Shown here: piece by piece, positions 1-5,393 of the stretch
Position numbering within the stretch: position 1 is the first letter of the stretch
Layout: each line of letters opens with the position of its first letter
From: JAHDCJ01 sp039028895
GTDB lineage: Bacteria > Bacteroidota > Bacteroidia > Chitinophagales > Saprospiraceae
Reading direction: 5' to 3'
NCBI GenBank assembly: GCA_039028895.1
Contig: JBCCHF010000084.1
Location: 1-5,393 of the forward strand
Length of the DNA stretch: 5,393 nucleotides
Notes under the pieces: generated by a model
Told to the model about the DNA's origin: nothing
Seen by the model: the letters and a program-made list of their open reading frames with translations, nothing else
The model's database searches: none
Program-made: the position numbers and the translations under genes

Positions 1-155
1 ATAATTGGGAAATCTACGAATGGGTCCTGCAGAAAACGGTAAAATTCACTAAGAATCCCGATGTCTGGTTTGATTTTGGGCTGGCTGTGAACGTGAGCTA
101 TTCAGTCTTTTTCTACGAAATTCTCAATGCACATGCTGCTGGAGGGACACACCTT
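1..155 (+). other. 5' leader, or 5'-truncated start of ORF1
   Basis: This stretch precedes the first in-frame ATG of ORF1. The ORF1 frame contains no stop from position 3 to 155 (51 codons), so it may be coding and cut by the window edge. It also holds out-of-frame ATGs: one at 61 gives a 9-codon uORF ending at 90, and one at 127 gives a 62-codon frame ending at 315 that overlaps ORF1. None of these ATGs has a purine at -3. I see no recognisable promoter or initiator motif. Confidence 0.4.
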
Positions 156-1592
156 ATGTTCATTTCAATGTTGTCCCGTGGTTGTAAGTCATCGTCTGGG
201 GAAATTGAATTCGTCGCTGAGATCGAGATGTCGACAGTCCGAGAGCAAAGTCTTTTACCTGAAGAAGTCATCCAGATGTATTCCACAAGCAGGGATTTTG
301 CTTATGCAAATTTGATCACGAACCTTGATACAACCCTGCCATTTTTGTGGATCATGACAGCATCAATGTATATTTCCCGCCCGCCTCTATTTGAATGTTA
401 TTATTCTTCTGTTTTCTACCGTCGCCATCGTTGTCCTGCATTCGGAATATTTTTGTGTGATACAATAACCGGACATAGGCAAGCGTCCTACCTTCGGCTA
501 CTGTTATTAGTCTGTGGGGACATTGAATCAAATCCTGGTCCGACTCCACCTGTTGGTCGATCTCAGCCTCTAAGCGGCAGTTCGTCATCAGCCTCAATGC
601 TAGCAGGCGCCAGGCGATCTGGCTCAACGTCCGCCGAAAAAATAACCTGTACTGCATGTAAAGGAAAGATCCAGCCCTTCGACCCTGCAATACACTGCAC
701 TGGATGTTCGAAATCTGCGCATTTTACTTGTCTTCCGAAACCATGTGCCCCCTCATATGATCAGGTGAAACGATTCATGGACAAAAATGTTTTCTTGCAA
801 TACTATTGCGACCAATGTAGAAAGAAACTTACTAGAAACCCCATGACGCAATCTCCATCCCCCTCATCATCGAGTCAAGCCGGCTCTCTAGATGAGCAAG
901 CCCCACAGGGGCGTCACGAGACCGTCTCCCAAGCTTGTCAAACATCCGAATTTTGGAAATCAGTATGGGAAGAGCAGCCTAGCTTGGCAACTACTAGCAC
1001 TACCATCAACACCACCGAATGCGACGCTCAATCACCTGATTTGCCTTCTCTGTTGGCGTCTGTGACAGTCATAAAAGGTCACGAAAACCCTCTTTCAAAT
1101 TTTTTTCCATGTCATATCTGGTACAAGGGGGTGCTGCATAAATCAGCTGAACACCTTTTCCACATGATCAGGGCCGACTGGCAAGGACGGTTCGATCTCT
1201 TTCAAAGAATGAGGAAAGCTCCAACTGCCCTGGCTGTTAAGCGGTTGGCTATGTATCTAACCTCCAGGAACCTAACTGCTGACATTGACATCATGAGGCT
1301 TGTGCTCAGGCTGAAGTGGGATCAATGTCAAATATTCAGAGACAAGTTGTTGTCAACAGGCTCTACATTTCTCTGCCACTCGACCTACCCGAAAGACAAA
1401 ACCTTGGCTTCCGGGCTCCTGTTTTCGGATGCACTGGCCCACGGAGACCTCATGGGAAGAACGCTTGAAATGCCCGGGAAAAATATTTTCGGATTGCTTC
1501 TGATGAACCTCAGAGATGAGAAGCTGCTTGAAAAGTGCAAGTCTGCTTCAAAACAGTCTAATAGATTTCCTAAAAAAACCCAGGAACATTGA
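156..1592 (+). CDS. LINE ORF1 protein: 2A leader, PHD finger, NADAR domain
   Basis: Residues are numbered from the ATG at 156 (478 aa). Residues 1-128 form a leader that ends in a hydrophobic Leu-rich run and a canonical 2A motif, GDIESNPGP, where ribosome skipping would separate Gly128 from Pro129. A Ser/Pro-rich linker follows. Residues 165-221 form a C4HC3 PHD-type zinc finger (C165-x2-C168, C181-x2-C184, H189-x2-C192, C218-x2-C221), a fold that usually binds histone tails or other proteins. After a second Ser-rich linker, residues 303-454 resemble NADAR/YbiA: an LSNFFP motif, KSAEHLF with Glu332 at the position of the YbiA SEHYF glutamate, an internal helix ending LLSTG, and a closing GKNIFG-LLMNLR block like YbiA's GKNRLGYLLMELR. 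No RRM, CCHC knuckle or esterase domain of other LINE ORF1 proteins is seen. The start is uncertain: the frame is open to position 3, and the ATGs at 156 and 168 are in weak context, while that at 228 has a G at -3. The presumed role is as nucleic-acid or chromatin partner of ORF2; the NADAR role is unknown. Confidence 0.82.
   Translation: MFISMLSRGCKSSSGEIEFVAEIEMSTVREQSLLPEEVIQMYSTSRDFAYANLITNLDTTLPFLWIMTASMYISRPPLFECYYSSVFYRRHRCPAFGIFLCDTITGHRQASYLRLLLLVCGDIESNPGPTPPVGRSQPLSGSSSSASMLAGARRSGSTSAEKITCTACKGKIQPFDPAIHCTGCSKSAHFTCLPKPCAPSYDQVKRFMDKNVFLQYYCDQCRKKLTRNPMTQSPSPSSSSQAGSLDEQAPQGRHETVSQACQTSEFWKSVWEEQPSLATTSTTINTTECDAQSPDLPSLLASVTVIKGHENPLSNFFPCHIWYKGVLHKSAEHLFHMIRADWQGRFDLFQRMRKAPTALAVKRLAMYLTSRNLTADIDIMRLVLRLKWDQCQIFRDKLLSTGSTFLCHSTYPKDKTLASGLLFSDALAHGDLMGRTLEMPGKNIFGLLLMNLRDEKLLEKCKSASKQSNRFPKKTQEH
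492..542 (+). promoter_or_regulatory. 2A ribosome-skipping peptide in ORF1
   Basis: The translated segment LRLLLLVCGDIESNPGP matches the 2A consensus D-(V/I)-E-x-N-P-G-P exactly, with the usual Leu-rich stretch just upstream. 2A peptides stop formation of the Gly-Pro bond during translation, so one ORF yields two proteins. Here they would be a roughly 128-residue leader (more if ORF1 starts further 5') and a roughly 350-residue PHD-NADAR protein starting with Pro. The position before the PHD finger matches 2A placement in other CR1-type ORF1 proteins. The skipping efficiency is not known from sequence. Confidence 0.93.
648..818 (+). other. PHD-type zinc finger segment of ORF1
   Basis: The four metal-binding pairs C-x2-C, C-x2-C, H-x2-C and C-x2-C occur in PHD order and spacing (CTAC, CTGC, HFTC and CDQC), with the third pair starting four residues after the second ends. 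All eight ligands are present. PHD fingers occur in the ORF1 proteins of several CR1-type LINEs. The specificity cannot be read here: the aromatic residue often found just before the H-x2-C pair is Ala (KSAHFTC), so methyl-lysine binding should not be assumed. Confidence 0.78.
1062..1517 (+). other. NADAR (YbiA/DUF1768-like) domain segment of ORF1
   Basis: By eye this segment aligns over its whole length with E. coli YbiA as I remember it. It begins with a turn and SNF motif (PLSNFFP), followed by a strand and the helix SAEHLFH matching SEHYFQ. A central helical region includes LRLKWDQ and KLLSTG, matching LRAKFEQ and LLAT. It ends with GKNIFG-LLMNLRDE matching GKNRLGYLLMELRE. NADAR proteins are N-glycosidases acting on ADP-ribose or ribose-phosphate conjugates. 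The WG motif expected before the last block is replaced by LASGL (residues 417-421 from ATG 156), so activity is uncertain. The assignment rests on several ordered motifs, not on a search. Confidence 0.75.
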
Positions 1593-2052
1593 CAGGCAGT
1601 GGCACCACTCCTTGGCACAGATCCCGGTTGTGCCGCCGCATCCACCCCAACCTCTTCTGCCTCTCTTTGGAGCCTCTGATGTTGCTCCTAGGTCACAACC
1701 GTACTTTGTGCATCGTGAAGCAACACCTGCGTCCCATATGCATTCCGTCCCGATGCGACCAGCCTACCGATGGGAGCCCCCTCATCCTGCAACTTACCCA
1801 CCAATCGGAACCCATTTGGAGAACTTTCAACCACCGTTAAGAGATCCGATCGGGACTTTGCCCCCAGTGCCTCTCGTACCAGACCTATCGGCCGCAATTC
1901 GAGGCCAAAGACTTTCTTGTGACTTTCCACAGCAACCAACTAGTGCTACTACTGATCATAGAGCCAATATTTCCGAATCTGTTCATGAGGGCTCAGTTCA
2001 TATTGTTGATGTATCTACTGGTAATACTAATGCTGATACTAGCTGTTTTTAG
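1579..2052 (+). CDS. Pro-rich open frame bridging ORF1 and ORF2
   Basis: A third reading frame is open from 1507 to the TAG at 2050-2052, spanning the gap between the ORF1 stop (1592) and the first ORF2 ATG (1985). It is entered from ORF1 if one base is skipped at the A7 run (1572-1578), giving 157 residues. The product is rich in Pro, with runs such as PPHPPQPLLPLF, PPHPATYPP and LPPVPLVPDL, and its last part is hydrophilic (Ser, Thr, Asn, Asp). No domain is recognisable. It looks like a disordered linker: either the C-terminal tail of ORF1 or the ORF1-ORF2 joint of a former polyprotein. It has an ATG of its own at 1516 inside ORF1, but independent translation seems unlikely. It could also be an open frame by chance in GC-rich DNA. 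Confidence 0.45.
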   Translation, partial: PRNIDRQWHHSLAQIPVVPPHPPQPLLPLFGASDVAPRSQPYFVHREATPASHMHSVPMRPAYRWEPPHPATYPPIGTHLENFQPPLRDPIGTLPPVPLVPDLSAAIRGQRLSCDFPQQPTSATTDHRANISESVHEGSVHIVDVSTGNTNADTSCF

Positions 2053-4987
2053 GCCGGGTTTAATAGGGGGGCAGGTTTATTCAACAACTCATGAGGGAAA
2101 ATATATTAAGGCTGTTTTATTTAACTGTCATGGTTTGAAAAGCAAAATATTTGAATTTCATTGGGAAATTATAATGCAACATGAACTTGATGTTGTCTTC
2201 ATTACGGAAACTTACCTCACGGATAAAGATGATAACTCAGTATTTCTATGCAGGAAAAACTATGAAATATTCAGGATTGATAGAATAGCTGCTACCAACC
2301 TTGGACACAGAATTGTAGGAGGGGGTGTGGCAGTTCTCTGTAAGCGTAGGTTTCGCCCATGTTCATTGGGGTCTATTCAGGGTATTGAAGGACTGTGGAT
2401 CGAGCTTTCTCAGCCTCGTAAGGTATTATTGGGCTGCTTTTATCGTCCGCATGTGTCACTTGTTACTCAGATGACTGATATACTAACCTGTATTCGAGAA
2501 AAGTTAGCGCAATATGACGAGATTGTTATTTGTGGGGATTTTAATCTTCCGGGAATAAATTGGGCGGATCTCACGGCGTCTGTAGAGCATAAACAGCACG
2601 AAATATTACGGGATTTGCTATTGTTGGGCCTTAAGCAACATGTTATATTCCCAACGTTCCCACGGAGTGGAAATACGTTAGATCTCGTTTTTTCCTCAAA
2701 AAATTGCCTGGTTTCAAACCCTAGACCCCTTGATGATGTTACTGTATCCGATCATGTTCCCATTCTGTTCAATATATGTGTACCCATGGATGCTCGAAAG
2801 GATCAGGAGGTTAAATATGTGTTGGATTTTAAGCGCATGGAAAGGGGGCCAATGAGAGTCTTTCTGCAGCTACAAGATTGGGACTTTATATTGGGGCTGG
2901 GGGAGCAAAGTACGGTTGAAAGCATGTGGGAAAATTTTAAGAATTTCATCCATCTTTTTGTTAATGAATTTGTGCCTTCTCGTAGAATTGGGTGCCAAAA
3001 AAGGCAAAAACTTCCGAAGCCGATAAATAAACTCAGATTAAAAATTCGAAAAATTAAGCGCAAACAACAACGATTTTACGATCGCGATTATTCTGCCGAA
3101 CTGGCGAACGCTGTTGAAAATTATCGTTATGCCTTAAATAACTACGTATCATGTGGTGAGCTTCGTGTTCTGCGCTCTCGTGATGCTAAACTCTTTTGGC
3201 GATTTGTTGATGGTCGAATAGGGAGAGACAAAAAAACCCCTGTTTTGCGGGATTTCTCATTGCCGGAAAGACCTGTTGTAAATGACTGTAATGTAATGGC
3301 AGAAATGTTTAATATGCAATATGCATCTGTATTTACATCTGATGACGGTACACTGCCACCTATTAATGTTCGTGTAAACGAATTACCACCACATCAGGAT
3401 TTTGTATTTAGGAATGATGTAGTTTGCTCTGCTCTGAAAAGAATTCCTGTATCTTCCGCAAATGGTCCAGATAAAATTCAGGGAGAAATTTTGCATACTT
3501 TTGCCTCTGAGCTCGCAGTACCGTTGGCGATGATTTATCAAAAGTCTTTATCCTCTGGCAGATTACCGCGTGACTGGAAAATTGCTGATGTGGTGCCGGT
3601 ATATAAAAATAAGGGTGATTCTAGCCAAGCGGTCAATTATCGGCCTGTGAGTTTAACATCCCACTGTTGTAAGGCGATGGAAAAAATCATCAAAGGATGG
3701 GTTATAGAACACATGGGTGAGTATGCTCCCTTTTCAGAGCATCAGCATGGTTTCCTTAGAGGCCGTTCTACTGCGACAAACTTGCTAGCGTGTCTGTCTG
3801 ATTGGCTGGAGGGGGTGCGGGAGAAAAAACTCGTTGATGTCGTTTATTTAGATATAAGTAAAGCTTTTGACACCGTCAGCCATAAAAAATTAATTCATAA
3901 ACTGGGTAGTTATCGTCTTCCTAAAATCATCCACGATTGGATTTGTGAATTTCTTGTGGGACGTAAACAGCGGGTAAAATTGGGGAATGTCTATTCGGAT
4001 TGGTGTGATGTAATTAGTGGGGTACCGCAAGGATCCGTCCTTGGTCCCCTTCTGTTTCTTGTCTATATAAATGACCTGCCGGACGTTGTTAAATACTGTA
4101 TTTTGAAAATTTTCGCTGATGATACGAAAATGTACCTCCCATATATTTTACCAGCTGAAGCAGCACTATTGCAGGAAGACTTAGATAGGGTTTCATTATG
4201 GTTCAAAACATGGCAGCTTGATTTATCTCATGATAAAAGCCAAGTTCTCCCCATATGTTGCTCGGGTGGGGGTGTCTCTAGAGATTTTTGTCCATTATAT
4301 TTTGTTAACGAGTCCGCTGTAGTACCTATAACTGATAATTCTACATCAGTCAGAGACCTGGGCATTGAAATTACTAGAGATTTAAAACCACATGCACACG
4401 TTTCAAAAATAAGCACTCTTGCCCGTAGTCGGCTAGGCCAAATCTTCAGAGGTTTTCGCAGCAGAAATCAAAATTTCCTCATAAATTTATATAAAACGTT
4501 TGTGCGACCACTGCTGGAGTCCACGTCTGTTGTTTGGAACCCTTCTTTTGTAAACGACATTCTTGATTTAGAAAATGTTCAGCGGGAATTCACAAGGCGT
4601 CTCTTAGGCGAAGAGAATGATTACCCCCAGCGTTTAGAAATATGTGGTCTTAAAAGTTTAGAAGAGCGTCGCCTAATGGCCGACTTGGTAGAATTATTCA
4701 AATGTGTTAAAGACCTTTCAATAATAGATAGTGGGAAATATTTGCGTTATGAAAATAATGTGGGAACTCGCCACTCACATGACCTACAGCTAAATATACC
4801 ATTTTGTCGTTCAGACCTTGCACTAAATTCTTTCTTTCCTAGAACTATTCGAGTATGGAATTTATTATCCGCAGTAACTGTTAACGCCCCCTCAGTCGAC
4901 TCTTTTAAAACCAAATTGAATGATGAAAATCTGGTTCAATATTTAAGATGTTTTCCTACTTACTATTGGAGGGATTCGCGTCTATAG
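1985..4987 (+). CDS. LINE ORF2 protein: APE endonuclease and reverse transcriptase
   Basis: Residues are numbered from the first in-frame ATG at 1985 (1000 aa); the frame is open upstream to 1841. Residues 40-263 are an APE-type endonuclease with all key motifs: FNCHG (Asn47), TET (Glu75), FYRP (Tyr153), CGDFNLPG (Asp185, Asn187), NTLDLVF (Asp233) and SDH (Asp256, His257). It would nick target DNA to start target-primed reverse transcription. A basic linker rich in Lys and Arg follows (about 338-368). The RT lies at about 486-793: NYRPVSLTS, HGFLRGRST, YLDISKAFD (Asp623), GVPQGSVLGPLLF and FADD (Asp712, Asp713), with the thumb motif VRDLGIEI. Residues 794-1000 are the CR1/L2-type C-terminal region (NVQREFTRRL, SLEERRLMADL, FFPRTIRVWN). 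There are no internal stops and no missing catalytic residue, so the protein looks functional. The first 22 residues are strongly hydrophobic and may not belong to the native protein. The true start may be a frameshift or reinitiation rather than this ATG. Confidence 0.94.
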   Translation: MRAQFILLMYLLVILMLILAVFRPGLIGGQVYSTTHEGKYIKAVLFNCHGLKSKIFEFHWEIIMQHELDVVFITETYLTDKDDNSVFLCRKNYEIFRIDRIAATNLGHRIVGGGVAVLCKRRFRPCSLGSIQGIEGLWIELSQPRKVLLGCFYRPHVSLVTQMTDILTCIREKLAQYDEIVICGDFNLPGINWADLTASVEHKQHEILRDLLLLGLKQHVIFPTFPRSGNTLDLVFSSKNCLVSNPRPLDDVTVSDHVPILFNICVPMDARKDQEVKYVLDFKRMERGPMRVFLQLQDWDFILGLGEQSTVESMWENFKNFIHLFVNEFVPSRRIGCQKRQKLPKPINKLRLKIRKIKRKQQRFYDRDYSAELANAVENYRYALNNYVSCGELRVLRSRDAKLFWRFVDGRIGRDKKTPVLRDFSLPERPVVNDCNVMAEMFNMQYASVFTSDDGTLPPINVRVNELPPHQDFVFRNDVVCSALKRIPVSSANGPDKIQGEILHTFASELAVPLAMIYQKSLSSGRLPRDWKIADVVPVYKNKGDSSQAVNYRPVSLTSHCCKAMEKIIKGWVIEHMGEYAPFSEHQHGFLRGRSTATNLLACLSDWLEGVREKKLVDVVYLDISKAFDTVSHKKLIHKLGSYRLPKIIHDWICEFLVGRKQRVKLGNVYSDWCDVISGVPQGSVLGPLLFLVYINDLPDVVKYCILKIFADDTKMYLPYILPAEAALLQEDLDRVSLWFKTWQLDLSHDKSQVLPICCSGGGVSRDFCPLYFVNESAVVPITDNSTSVRDLGIEITRDLKPHAHVSKISTLARSRLGQIFRGFRSRNQNFLINLYKTFVRPLLESTSVVWNPSFVNDILDLENVQREFTRRLLGEENDYPQRLEICGLKSLEERRLMADLVELFKCVKDLSIIDSGKYLRYENNVGTRHSHDLQLNIPFCRSDLALNSFFPRTIRVWNLLSAVTVNAPSVDSFKTKLNDENLVQYLRCFPTYYWRDSRL

Positions 4988-5162
4988 CTCATGTCTCTGT
5001 TTATCTATGTTTCAATGTGTATATATTATATGTGTATTTCTCTTATTAATGTGGTTATTGATCAGTTTAACAAAAAGTTATTTGTGGTATGTAAATATTT
5101 CAAACGGTACAGAATATATGTATATGCGCATAAGAATTCTATGATTTATAGTTATTACAATT

Positions 5163-5177
5163 TATGTATGTATGTAT
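5163..5177 (+). repeat. Short TATG microsatellite
   Basis: Three perfect TATG units plus a partial unit lie in the AT-rich 3' tail. The tract is too short to matter on its own, but neighbouring TATGTA and TATATG words suggest low-complexity drift. Confidence 0.6.
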
Positions 5178-5308
5178 ATTCCGCCCGTTACTGTGAATAT
5201 CTTGAGGTAGTATATATGTACAAATGCGTGATTAGCTTAGCAAAAATGATTAGATTATGTGCATAGACCATTTAATCAGCCGTTTTGTCTGGCTCTCTTT
5301 AAGATGTA

Positions 5309-5325
5309 TTGCTAGCAACTAGCAG
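5309..5325 (+). other. Small hairpin in the 3' UTR
   Basis: TTGCTAG and CTAGCAG pair around a CAA loop: six Watson-Crick pairs closed at the base by one T-G wobble. It sits 68 bases before the window end. LINE reverse transcriptases of the L2/CR1 type are known to recognise a stem-loop in the 3' UTR, so this is a candidate recognition element. A hairpin this short can also occur by chance. Confidence 0.4.
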
Positions 5326-5393
5326 CTGCATTACTCAACTGTCTGGTCCGGTTTTCGAGTTATCTGTCGTTAGTATATAATATATGGAAATTC

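Larger units (their letters stand above)
1..5393 (+). mobile_element. CR1/L2-like non-LTR retrotransposon (LINE), nearly complete
   Basis: The whole window is organised as one LINE on the plus strand: an ORF1 with 2A, PHD and NADAR modules, then an ORF2 with an APE-type endonuclease followed by a reverse transcriptase, then an AT-rich 3' tail. There is no RNase H domain, no LTR, no integrase and no gag-pol protease. The C-terminal part of ORF2 (motifs SLEERRLMADL and FFPRTIRVWN) is the kind found after the RT of CR1, L2 and Rex/Babar elements, which supports the clade call. Both edges are uncertain: the ORF1 frame is still open at position 3, and no clear terminal repeat or target-site duplication is seen. 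Exact clade assignment would need an RT phylogeny. Confidence 0.93.
4988..5393 (+). other. 3' UTR / 3' tail of the element
   Basis: No convincing gene lies after the ORF2 stop. Positions 4988-5266 are very AT-rich with repeated TATG and TATAT words, and no AATAAA polyadenylation signal is seen. Positions 5267-5360 are more balanced in composition and contain a small hairpin. The last 25 bases are AT-rich (tagtatataatatatgg). In CR1/L2 elements the 3' UTR carries the structure recognised by the RT, and this is the natural place for it. No clear tandem 3' terminal repeat is visible, so the real 3' end may lie beyond the window. Confidence 0.65.

Noticed and set aside
352..690. Minus-strand open frame of 112 codons opposite ORF1
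   Set aside because: It lies antisense to the 2A and PHD coding region and shows no recognisable motif; it is a shadow of ORF1.
1569..1580. Classical -1 slippery heptamer at the A7 run
   Set aside because: The shift needed to enter the Pro-rich frame is +1 (or -2), and the zero-frame phase of the run does not give X-XXY-YYZ.
1589..1840. Open frame in the ORF2 frame just after ORF1
   Set aside because: It has no proper early ATG, ends in TAA before ORF2, and has no motif. The overlapping Pro-rich frame 1 is a better coding candidate.
1688..1939. Minus-strand open frame opposite the Pro-rich region
   Set aside because: No motif, and it is antisense to a likely coding frame.
3022..3032. AATAAA-like word inside ORF2 as a polyadenylation signal
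   Set aside because: It falls in a Lys/Asn-coding part of the intact ORF2 with no supporting downstream element; expected by chance.
2803..3063. Minus-strand open frame opposite the EN-RT linker
   Set aside because: It is antisense to the well-supported ORF2 and has no motif.
5286..5346. Direct repeat TGTCTGG at 5286-5292 and 5340-5346
   Set aside because: Only seven bases match and the flanks do not; this is not enough to call a repeat.
8..5391. GGAAAT near both window ends as a target-site duplication
   Set aside because: Six bases match by chance easily, and the ORF1 frame runs through the 5' copy, so this is not a credible insertion boundary.

Overview
The window is almost entirely one plus-strand non-LTR retrotransposon (LINE) of the CR1/L2-like, APE-endonuclease type, from an unidentified eukaryote. 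An invertebrate animal is the most likely host: CR1-type LINEs whose ORF1 carries a viral-type 2A peptide and a PHD finger are known from sea urchins, lancelets, molluscs and similar animals. No bacterial gene, tRNA, rRNA or CRISPR array is visible. The species cannot be fixed from the sequence.

Layout. Positions 1-155 are either 5' UTR or the continuation of an ORF1 truncated at the window edge, because the ORF1 frame is open to position 3. ORF1 (first in-frame ATG 156, stop 1590-1592) encodes a leader ending in a canonical 2A motif (GDIESNPGP), a Ser/Pro linker, a C4HC3 PHD-type zinc finger, a second Ser-rich linker, and a C-terminal domain that reads as NADAR (YbiA/DUF1768 family). Positions 1593-1918 lie between the two main frames but are covered by a third open frame (1507-2052) encoding a Pro-rich peptide. 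ORF2 (first in-frame ATG 1985, stop 4985-4987) encodes an intact APE endonuclease, a reverse transcriptase with an FADD active site, and the C-terminal domain typical of CR1/L2 elements. Positions 4988-5393 are an AT-rich 3' tail with a short TATG microsatellite and a small perfect hairpin.

How the parts work together. The ORF2 protein would nick target DNA and copy the element's RNA by target-primed reverse transcription. The ORF1 product would be split co-translationally at the 2A site, releasing a PHD-NADAR protein as the presumed accessory or chaperone component. NADAR enzymes act on ADP-ribose-type N-glycosidic bonds, and family members are reported to remove ADP-ribose from guanine bases, so a NADAR domain in a LINE ORF1 suggests interference with a host ADP-ribosylation response. 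That is inference. The three consecutive frames would join into one uninterrupted reading frame if one base were skipped at an A7 run (1572-1578) and one at a T5 run (2046-2050). The element may therefore be a single polyprotein with two small indels, or may use +1 frameshifting. Everything here is from reading by eye; no database search was run.
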